DNA from: Firmicutes bacterium UBA995
GTDB lineage: Bacteria > Bacillota > Sulfobacillia > UBA995
DNA length: 5,041 nucleotides
NCBI GenBank assembly: GCA_002291985.1
Contig: DBBB01000131.1
Location: 1-5,041 of the forward strand
Reading direction: 5' to 3'
The first letter of the stretch is position 1, and every line of letters starts with the position of its first letter. The position numbers were made by a program, and so were the translations under genes. Below the pieces are notes generated by a model. The model saw nothing but the letters and a program-made list of their open reading frames with translations. It had not been told where the DNA came from and searched no databases. Of this stretch, positions 1 through 4,982 are shown piece by piece.

Positions 1-102
1 CCCCCCGGTGAACCGGGCCGTGTCGGCATCGCTCACCGGTTCCGTCCAGTTGCGCCTCGTGCTCAGGTCCACGTGGAGGATGTGCCCGCCCGTCGGTTTC
101 AA
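1..102 (-). CDS. Aldehyde:ferredoxin oxidoreductase family protein, N-terminal fragment (cut by window edge)
   Basis: Only the first 34 codons lie in the window. They read GGHILHVDLSTRRNWTEPV from residue 5, then end in FTGG at the edge. This matches the family N-terminus: a first beta strand of the type 'G-x-I-L-x-V-D-L-(S/T)-T-G', an acidic linker, then a 'GG-R-G' motif that binds the tungstopterin, of which the first two glycines are visible. Family members oxidise aldehydes to acids, or reduce acids, with a W-bis-pterin centre and one [4Fe-4S] cluster; the family also includes the BamB benzoyl-CoA reductase subunit. The proposed start is TTG at 102-100. It overlaps the stop of the preceding ferredoxin gene as TTGA and has a purine-rich GGGGGTGGAG just upstream. 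No ATG or GTG sits better, since the next GTG falls inside the conserved strand. The order ferredoxin then AOR is common for this family. The subfamily and substrate cannot be decided from 34 residues. Confidence 0.8.
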   Translation of the reverse strand, partial: MKPTGGHILHVDLSTRRNWTEPVSDADTARFTGG

Positions 103-596
103 CTCTCCACCCCCGCCGCCTCTGCCATGCGGTTTCTGGCCGTCTGGACGGCCCGCCGCTTGTCCCGCACGGCATCTCGCACGAATTGCAGGGCGAGCGC
201 TCCCGTGGGGCAGAGCTTCACGCACGCCGGGTCTCCCCCGCACAGATCGCAGCGCATGGGGACGCCATGAACGGGATGCAGGTCGATGACGCCCAGGGGA
301 CAGGCGTTGACGCACTCCTTGCAGCCGATGCATCGCGCCTCGCGGACCCGGGCTGCGTCTGTCGCCGGATCGCTTTCAAATGCCCCGGTCGGACATGCCT
401 CCTCGCAGGCCGGCCTCTCGCAGTAAGCGCAGGTCGCAGGTACGCTGAACCCCCGGTCCTCGAACCGCACCAGACGGATGCGGGAGAGCCGCGGAGAGTA
501 ACATCCTTCGTGGTGATAGGAACATGCAAGCTCGCACATGGCGCAACCCGTGCAGAGCCTGCCATCGACGTTGACGAATCTCTGCTCCAACTTCAT
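99..596 (-). CDS. Four-[4Fe-4S] cluster ferredoxin, AorA/CooF/HycB-like electron-transfer subunit
   Basis: This 165-residue cytoplasmic protein carries electrons between a catalytic subunit and a partner oxidoreductase. Sixteen cysteines form four cluster motifs: C15-x2-C18-x2-C21-x3-C25, C56-x2-C59-x4-C64-x3-C68-P, C89-x2-C92-x2-C95-x3-C99-P and C116-x2-C119-x5-C125-x3-C129-P. A seventeenth cysteine, C32, is extra. This pattern and length fit the four-cluster family of HycB, CooF, DmsB-type and AorA subunits. No signal peptide or membrane segment is seen. The C-terminus after residue 138 is a charged, Arg/Ala-rich helix-like tail. The ATG at 596 follows GGGGGAGG by four bases and overlaps the stop of the FAD oxidoreductase gene (ATGA). 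The gene stop overlaps the TTG of the AOR-family gene. Position directly before the AOR-family gene makes it the likely electron-accepting subunit of that enzyme. The family is clear; the partner is inferred from context. Confidence 0.93.
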   Translation of the reverse strand: MKLEQRFVNVDGRLCTGCAMCELACSYHHEGCYSPRLSRIRLVRFEDRGFSVPATCAYCERPACEEACPTGAFESDPATDAARVREARCIGCKECVNACPLGVIDLHPVHGVPMRCDLCGGDPACVKLCPTGALALQFVRDAVRDKRRAVQTARNRMAEAAGVES

Positions 597-1801
597 CCCG
601 CCTCCCCCATGAGCTGCCCCGGTTCGCCGGCCGCTAGCAAGCCGGCCAGGTTCCGCCGGATGCAGGCCTGAAGCAACCCGGCATCCATGACCTCGCCGAC
701 AAGCAAGGCGCCGATGAGTAGCCCATCGCGGTATACGAGCTTACGGTACGACCCGGTGGTGCGCGTCACCCGCACCGCATGGCGGGCATCCAGGGGAGCA
801 CCCACCCGGCCGATGGATATCAGGGGCAAGCCCGGAAGATCCAGGGCGTTGCGCGGTATGGACCCCTCGAAGACGGCGGTCGCGCCCGCCATGTTCTTCC
901 CCGCGATCCTGCCCTGGGCCGCCGCTCCCGGAAATATGGCCGTGACCCGCGGCTGGCCGTCGAGCAAGTCACGGGCCTCGGCAACATCGCCGGCCGCGTA
1001 CAGCCCGGGAACGCGCGTGGCCATCGTGTCATCGACGGCGACGCCGGACCGGCCCTGGACGGCCGGCGGCAGCCCCGCGACATTGGGCGTCACTCCCTTG
1101 CACACCACCAGCAGTCCGCAGGGAAGGGCAGCCCCGTCGCCAAGCTCCAGTCCTTCCAGACCCCCGGGACCCCGGACGGCGCGCACGATGTCGGCGCCGA
1201 GGCGAACTTCCACCCCCCGTTGCTCGAGGCAGCGCTGGGCGAGGAATGCGGCCTCGTTGTCGGCGATCTGCGACAGGATGCGCCCGGAAGCGACGATCAG
1301 CGCGGGCCGTACCCCCAGTTCCGCCAGCGCACAGGCCGTCTTCACCCCTACCGGCCCGCCCCCGGCGATGGCCACCCGCGCGCCGCCCCGCACTCGCTCG
1401 CGGATGAAAGCAGCGTCTTCTCCTGTGCGCAGCCCTGTCACGCCCGGTCCGGCGAGGTCGCGCGGTACCGTCGGTCTAGCGCCCGCCGCGATGAGCGCGC
1501 GATCGAAGTCGATGGTCTCGCCGTCGTCGAGGACCGCCCGGCGTTGAGCCGCATCCAGCGACACCACCCGGCGGCCCCAGAACACCCGCGTTCCTCGTAC
1601 CTCATAGAACTCGGCCGGCTCGAGCAACATGCTCTCCGGGGTCGTCTTGCCTCCAAGGTACCGGGGCAATAGCACGCGGGAGTAGGGAAGCTGCGCCTCG
1701 GCTGAGACGGCCACGATCCGGCCGCCGGGTTCGATCTCCCGGATCGCCTTCATGGCGGCTATCCCCGCCACGTTCAGACCAATGATGAGATGGCTGGTCA
1801 T
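593..1801 (-). CDS. FAD-dependent NAD(P) oxidoreductase, AorC / CODH-associated FNOR-like
   Basis: A 402-residue two-dinucleotide-binding-domain flavoprotein of the Pyr_redox_2 type. The FAD Rossmann motif is IIGLNVAG (6-13), which matches the 'IIGNxxAG' form of NAD/FAD proteins found beside CooF-type ferredoxins. YSRVLLPRYLGGK (40-52) and the IAAGARP turn (104-110) follow. The pyridine nucleotide motif is IAGGGPVGVKTA (145-156), the second FAD motif is LYAAGDVAE (268-276), and a C-terminal rubredoxin-reductase/NirB-like domain contains IGALLVGE (363-370). There is no CxxxxC redox disulfide, so it is not a thioredoxin- or lipoamide-type enzyme. Likely role: transfer of electrons between NAD(P)(H) and the flanking ferredoxins. 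Oddities are Lys154 where Glu is usual, and no acidic residue at the end of the second beta strand (IVASGR). The ATG at 1801 was chosen because the conserved FAD fold begins at residue 4 and GGGGGTGA lies seven bases upstream; the upstream in-frame extension is low-complexity Arg/Gly/Pro. Confidence 0.93.
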   Translation of the reverse strand: MTSHLIIGLNVAGIAAMKAIREIEPGGRIVAVSAEAQLPYSRVLLPRYLGGKTTPESMLLEPAEFYEVRGTRVFWGRRVVSLDAAQRRAVLDDGETIDFDRALIAAGARPTVPRDLAGPGVTGLRTGEDAAFIRERVRGGARVAIAGGGPVGVKTACALAELGVRPALIVASGRILSQIADNEAAFLAQRCLEQRGVEVRLGADIVRAVRGPGGLEGLELGDGAALPCGLLVVCKGVTPNVAGLPPAVQGRSGVAVDDTMATRVPGLYAAGDVAEARDLLDGQPRVTAIFPGAAAQGRIAGKNMAGATAVFEGSIPRNALDLPGLPLISIGRVGAPLDARHAVRVTRTTGSYRKLVYRDGLLIGALLVGEVMDAGLLQACIRRNLAGLLAAGEPGQLMGEAG

Positions 1802-1808
1802 ATACCCT

Positions 1809-2318
1809 TCACCCCCTTCGCGCCCGGCCGAGCAGACCTGCCCTTCGCCGCCGCGCCCGCGAGGAGGCCGACCGGCCGTCGGCGGCCGCCCGGATCGCCC
1901 CCGTGGGACAGGCGGCGGCACACAGCGGGTGGGCGAACTGCCCACAGCCGTCGCACTTGACAATGGGCACGTCTCTTGCCGACCGGCCGCCATCCGGATT
2001 CGGGAGGAGGGCGCCGAAGGGACATTCCATCACACAGCTATAACACCCAACACAGCGGGACGGGTCCAGTTTCACGGTATCGCTTGCCTGATCGCGCCTC
2101 AGCGCCCGCCCCACGCAGGTGTCGACACAGGGCGCAGTCGCGCAGTGGCGGCAGAGGCGGATCCGAGGGGGCGGCGCGGGCCCGTCGATGCGCAGCAAAG
2201 CTTGGCCCGGCCAGGCGGAGTCAAGCGCCCCCGCAAGGACGACCCGGCCGGCCGCACACGCCACCAGGCAGCGGCCGCAGCTATCGCACGCGGATTCACT
2301 CACTCCCAGGGAGGGCAC
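1809..2318 (-). CDS. Four-[4Fe-4S] cluster ferredoxin, CooF/HycB-like (second copy)
   Basis: A 169-residue polyferredoxin with sixteen cysteines in four motifs: C11-x2-C14-x2-C17-x3-C21, C56-x2-C59-x4-C64-x3-C68, C89-x2-C92-x2-C95-x3-C99-P and C122-x2-C125-x7-C133-x3-C137-P. It is a paralog-like relative of the ferredoxin at 99-596 but diverged, with a longer x7 loop in the fourth motif. The GTG at 2318 was chosen because AGAGGAG lies 11 bases upstream, it falls just after the stop of the flavodoxin gene, and it leaves a normal short lead before the first cysteine. A GTG at 2303 would also keep every cluster. The longer open frame reaching back to 2555 reads as Arg/Pro-rich antisense-like sequence inside the flavodoxin gene. 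The tail from residue 149 is very Arg-rich and may reflect a frameshift. It probably shuttles electrons to or from the FAD oxidoreductase, whose ATG lies seven bases after its stop. Confidence 0.88.
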   Translation of the reverse strand: MPSLGVSESACDSCGRCLVACAAGRVVLAGALDSAWPGQALLRIDGPAPPPRIRLCRHCATAPCVDTCVGRALRRDQASDTVKLDPSRCVGCYSCVMECPFGALLPNPDGGRSARDVPIVKCDGCGQFAHPLCAAACPTGAIRAAADGRSASSRARRRRAGLLGRARRG

Positions 2319-2337
2319 GGCGCTGCGGACTCCTCTC

Positions 2338-3093
2338 TCAGCGACGGCTACCGGGATTTCCCGGCACGCTGTCGATGAATACCCGGTAAATGGGATCGCC
2401 CTGCGCTGCCCGGCCGAGCCCCTGCGCTCCCGCCCTGACCAGCACGGCCATTTCCGCCGTTCTCCGGCCGACCGATCGGGCGGACTGCAAGGCCAGCAAG
2501 GCGTCGGGCAAGCGCTCTTGACACTGCCGTTCCAGGGCCGTGCCCTCTCCATCATTGCTCGTCCAGCCTGCTCCGCCTATGTATGACTGCCAGAGATCGC
2601 CGGTGACGGGGATACAGCCCATTAGCAGGGCGTGGTTGATCAGGTCGGTGAGCGTATGCTCCTGCCCGGAGTGCAGGTGGATTCCCTGGGCGATGCTCCC
2701 GATGGCCTTGAGGAACTTGGGGAGCTTGTCTTCGGAGAAAAGGTGGCGATACTTGCCGAACAGGCTGTTCCCGAGACGATCGATGAAACACTTGAGTTGC
2801 CCGGGCATGCTCATGTGATATACCGGCACGGAGTAGATGATGGCGTCCGCTTCGAGCCACGCATCCCGCATGCCCTGAAAGTCATCTTCAAGGCAGCAAT
2901 CGCCCCGCTCATAGCACCGGCCGCAGGCGATGCAGGGCGCGAGCTTCTTTCCCCGGACGGAAAGGGACTTGCTGCCCTCCGCTATCCCCGGCACCGTCTC
3001 GGCGGCCGCCAGCGCTTCGCCCAGCAAGAACAGGCTATTGCCGGCGCGTGGGCTGCCGCAGATCCCGAGAACGCCCAATGCCTCCTCGCTCAT
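2338..3093 (-). CDS. Flavodoxin-fold NAD(P)H-dependent FMN reductase / iron-sulfur flavoprotein-like protein
   Basis: A 251-residue protein of the NADPH-dependent FMN reductase / iron-sulfur flavoprotein family. The FMN phosphate loop is GSPRAGNS (13-20), after the first beta strand LGVLGICG. A compact cysteine cluster follows: C54-x2-C57-x2-C60-x5-C66, with C67 adjacent. This matches the C-x2-C-x2-C-x4-7-C [4Fe-4S] pattern known in archaeal and bacterial iron-sulfur flavoproteins. SVPVYHMSMPGQLK (88-101) followed by DR (105-106) is the usual flavin ring-binding segment. A further glycine-rich stretch, YIGGAGWTSNDGEG, spans 171-184. It is probably cytoplasmic and passes electrons between one-electron ferredoxins and a flavin. 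The last 30 residues or so look like an unconserved extension. The ATG at 3093 overlaps the stop of the DUF917 gene (ATGA), indicating translational coupling. The next ferredoxin gene starts 19 bases after its stop. Fold assignment is firm; cluster binding and partner are inferred. Confidence 0.88.
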   Translation of the reverse strand: MSEEALGVLGICGSPRAGNSLFLLGEALAAAETVPGIAEGSKSLSVRGKKLAPCIACGRCYERGDCCLEDDFQGMRDAWLEADAIIYSVPVYHMSMPGQLKCFIDRLGNSLFGKYRHLFSEDKLPKFLKAIGSIAQGIHLHSGQEHTLTDLINHALLMGCIPVTGDLWQSYIGGAGWTSNDGEGTALERQCQERLPDALLALQSARSVGRRTAEMAVLVRAGAQGLGRAAQGDPIYRVFIDSVPGNPGSRR

Positions 3094-4247
3094 CCCCCGC
3101 TCCCCTGCCCCCCGCCGGTCATGCCTCCCAGTTGCTCGATGGGGACATGGGCGATGTCGGGATATCCGTATCGCGAACCACCGAAGGCACTCCGGCCGAT
3201 GGGAGTCGCCGCCGCGCGGCGCAACCGGGCGTGGCAGGCCGCGCCCAGCAACGCGACTTCCTTGCCGGCCACGAGGTCGACGCTCATGATGCCCGCCCCT
3301 GTCGTCGGATCCAGCATGCAGACCAGATCGGGGAACACCGCCCGTAGCCGCCCTTCAATCCAGAGCACCATCGTCTCGTTCTTGATGATCAGGCGGGCCT
3401 CCCGCCCGGCCCGGGGACCTTCCCCTGCCAGGACCACTTCCGTGACATAGAAACCGCCGCGGTCATCGCCCCTTATCGAGGTCACCCGCCCCCGGAACAG
3501 GTCCATGCCCTTCAATGCGTCTCGCGCCGCGACCAGCGGGTCCCCGCCCGAGCGCCTGGCAGCGATGACCTCGCCGCCCAGGGCCAGGGCCATGCTGCTC
3601 GTGTCGGGGATCACCGACTCCCTGAGCTGCTTGCCCGTCATGGGGTAGTGATTGTTGGCGCCCATGCCGCCGCCCCGGGTCACCATCCAGCGGCCGATCT
3701 CATCGGCGAAGGTAACGGCGACCTGGTCGGTCACCACGATGCCGTTGCCGAGGGTGTCGACCAGCGACATGGGAGTCAGGCTTATGCCGTGACCCAGGAA
3801 GGTGGACATGTGCGTCTCCGGCGCAGATCGGCCCAGCCCGTCGCCGTCAACGGCCTTTATCCCCAACCTCGCAGCCAGGGACATGATGACGGGGGTGTTG
3901 AGCCCCCCTGCCTCAAAGGGCACGACATACTCAACTTTCCTTCCAAGATAGTCCTCCATCAGCGAGGTTGCCGCCAGCAGCTCGAATCGGGCCTCCCAGC
4001 GGGCAATGAGTTCCTCGATGGACAGGCTCTCGAGCGTCTTCACCGAGCCCATCATCCCCCCGCTGACCACGAGCGCATCATCGGGGATATCATCGGGGGA
4101 GACCAGCCAGAGTTCCCTCCCGCGGGTGAGGTCGTTGGCGAGGATGGCCCGACCCCACTCCGGGTTGCCTCCCCCGCCCGTGCCCATGATGGCCAGTCCT
4201 TCCAGCAAGGGCTCGATATCCCCGGTGCAGATCCGCCGACCGGCCAC
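3090..4247 (-). CDS. DUF917 / S-methyl-thiohydantoin desulfurase (S-Me-THD) family protein
   Basis: A 385-residue cytoplasmic protein of Pfam family PF06032, formerly DUF917. Recognisable landmarks are MGTGGGGNP (21-29), VSGGMMGSVKTLE (61-73), FEAGGLNT (111-118), VDGDGLGRSAPETHMSTF (133-150), RGGGMGANNHYPMTG (191-205), IIKNE (287-291) and a C-terminal RYGYPDIAHVPIE (359-371). Length agrees with the usual 360 or so residues. A family member was shown to remove methanethiol from an S-methyl thiohydantoin during ergothioneine breakdown; many others sit beside hydantoinase-like genes and have no proven function. The start is GTG at 4247, seven bases after AGGGGAGG (4262-4255). The in-frame ATG at 4448 would add 67 residues of basic sequence unlike the family, and the ATG at 4249 is out of frame. 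The gene follows a 309-bp gap and overlaps the flavodoxin-fold gene by four bases. The Gly-rich tail after residue 373 is unconserved. Substrate unknown; a nitrogen heterocycle is the best guess. Confidence 0.88.
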   Translation of the reverse strand: MAGRRICTGDIEPLLEGLAIMGTGGGGNPEWGRAILANDLTRGRELWLVSPDDIPDDALVVSGGMMGSVKTLESLSIEELIARWEARFELLAATSLMEDYLGRKVEYVVPFEAGGLNTPVIMSLAARLGIKAVDGDGLGRSAPETHMSTFLGHGISLTPMSLVDTLGNGIVVTDQVAVTFADEIGRWMVTRGGGMGANNHYPMTGKQLRESVIPDTSSMALALGGEVIAARRSGGDPLVAARDALKGMDLFRGRVTSIRGDDRGGFYVTEVVLAGEGPRAGREARLIIKNETMVLWIEGRLRAVFPDLVCMLDPTTGAGIMSVDLVAGKEVALLGAACHARLRRAAATPIGRSAFGGSRYGYPDIAHVPIEQLGGMTGGGQGSGG

Positions 4248-4254
4248 ATTCCCG

Positions 4255-4262
4255 CCTCCCCT
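4255..4262 (-). promoter_or_regulatory. Shine-Dalgarno site deciding the GTG start of the DUF917 gene
   Basis: On the minus strand the sequence reads AGGGGAGG, then seven bases, then GTG at 4247. This is a near-ideal ribosome binding site. It supports the GTG over the longer ATG-initiated frame at 4448. The overlapping ATG at 4249 is in another frame and does not lead into the DUF917 family sequence. Confidence 0.75.
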
Positions 4263-4496
4263 CTCCCGCCAGGCGCGCTCACCTGCGCTGGCTCGCCCAT
4301 GCGTTCGCTTACCCAACTGCTGACCTCTACCTTGCCGGTCACTTTGTGAAACGCTGTTTCGTCTGGCGTGATGCCACTTGATTTCGCCCACAACCGCGCC
4401 CTTCCTCCCCCCGCCATCCCGCGTGGCGGTAATCGCGTCTCGCTCCATGGGATGCAGGAGGCAGCCGAACCCGCCGGGCGGGCGAGGCGGGAGAGG

Positions 4497-4519
4497 CGGC
4501 GCCGGGAAAAGAGGCGCCG
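4497..4519 (-). terminator. GC-rich hairpin downstream of the deaminase-like gene (possible terminator)
   Basis: CGGCGCC at 4497-4503 and GGCGCCG at 4513-4519 can pair as a seven-base-pair stem with a nine-base loop, about 40 bases after the TGA at 4559-4557. No U-tract follows on the transcript, so it is not a standard intrinsic terminator. It may stabilise the 3' end or act with Rho in the adjoining C-rich stretch. Confidence 0.3.
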
Positions 4520-4556
4520 GCCGGAGGACCCGGAATCCATGCGTGGATTTACGGCT

Positions 4557-4982
4557 TCATGGGAAGTACGGGTAAGCGAGGGGCAGGAGGTCGGCGGCTC
4601 GAACTTTGCCCGGGCGGCCGCCTTGCTCGAGGATCACGGCGGCCTCCGGAGCGTAGTCGGCGAGGAGTTGGCGGCAGTTACCGCAGGGAGCCAGGACGGC
4701 CGGGGGATCTTGACCGCCGCGCACCGCGACGATACGCAGGAATTCGTGCTCCCCGTGGGCGGCGGCGGCGCCCATCGCTACCGGTTCGGCACAGGGACCG
4801 TACCCGCACGACTCCACGTTGACACCGGTATAGATCTTGCCCGAGCCGGCCAGGACGGCCGCCCCTACCGAGTGGCGATCGGTGCGCCACGCCTCCCGGA
4901 TGGCCGCCGAAGCGAGTGCGATCAGTTCCCGGTCCTGTTCGTCCAGCTCCCGGAGATCGAAACGGCATGCGTCGCTCGTCAT
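4557..4982 (-). CDS. Cytidine deaminase / blasticidin-S deaminase-like protein
   Basis: A 141-residue zinc deaminase of the CDA fold. The catalytic motif is C64-A-E66 (in YGPCAEPVAMGAA) with the second zinc half-site P-C100-G-N-C103-R-Q; Glu66 is the proton shuttle. Residues HSVGAAVLAGSGKIYTGVNV (37-56) form the substrate-binding strands, with N55 and E57 in the NVE motif that contacts the ribose in cytidine deaminases. The GPCAE sequence and the LLP ending near residue 132 recall blasticidin-S deaminase more than classical tetrameric CDAs, although the NVE motif is CDA-like. The expected reaction is hydrolytic removal of an amino group from cytidine, deoxycytidine or an analogue, releasing ammonia. 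Its ATG overlaps the stop of an upstream gene (ATGA), and GGGGTGA lies four bases before it. After it comes a 309-bp gap, so it may belong to the preceding operon rather than to the redox genes. The family is firm; the substrate is uncertain. Confidence 0.9.
   Translation of the reverse strand: MTSDACRFDLRELDEQDRELIALASAAIREAWRTDRHSVGAAVLAGSGKIYTGVNVESCGYGPCAEPVAMGAAAAHGEHEFLRIVAVRGGQDPPAVLAPCGNCRQLLADYAPEAAVILEQGGRPGKVRAADLLPLAYPYFP

Larger units (their letters stand above)
4248..4556 (-). other. 309-bp intergenic gap between the deaminase-like gene and the DUF917 gene
   Basis: No family-recognisable coding sequence is seen here. Just after the deaminase stop, the transcript would be C-rich and G-poor over about 4460-4515, with a GC hairpin inside it, so a Rho-type termination region is possible. 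A less GC-rich patch lies at about 4325-4395 and includes a small palindrome, TCAC-TTT-GTGA (4339-4349). That patch is the most plausible place for a promoter of the downstream operon, but I see no convincing -35/-10 pair and no riboswitch consensus I recognise. One alternative frame contains a short stretch that looks protein-like (about 4260-4395) but has no stop before entering the DUF917 gene. Confidence 0.5.

Noticed and set aside
687..1672. Long open frames on the plus strand opposite the FAD oxidoreductase
   Set aside because: They are typical GC-rich antisense shadows, rich in Pro, Ser, Arg and Ala, and lack any recognisable motif, while the minus strand encodes a clear enzyme.
1802..1993. 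Longer FAD oxidoreductase start at 1993
   Set aside because: It would overlap the ferredoxin gene by about 185 bases, and the added sequence is Arg/Gly/Pro-rich. The FAD fold begins right after the ATG at 1801.
2319..2555. Longer ferredoxin start at ATG 2555
   Set aside because: The extension lies wholly within the flavodoxin-fold gene, is rich in Arg, Pro and Trp, and carries no cluster motif. The GTG at 2318 with AGAGGAG fits better.
2632..3450. Plus-strand open frame spanning the flavodoxin-fold and DUF917 genes
   Set aside because: It crosses a gene junction of two clear minus-strand genes and shows no domain features.
4339..4349. TCAC-TTT-GTGA palindrome as a CRP/FNR-type operator
   Set aside because: The spacing and half-sites do not match TGTGA-N6-TCACA or TTGAT-N4-ATCAA, and a palindrome with four-base arms is expected by chance.
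4248..4448. Longer DUF917 start at ATG 4448, adding 67 residues
   Set aside because: The added residues are basic, low-complexity and unlike the family. The GTG at 4247 has a strong Shine-Dalgarno site and leaves the family N-terminus at the usual position.
4052..4540. 162-codon minus-strand frame overlapping the DUF917 N-terminus
   Set aside because: It overlaps nearly 200 bases of a clear gene in another frame and its ends are low-complexity. Only a short internal part looks protein-like, and that is noted as a finding.
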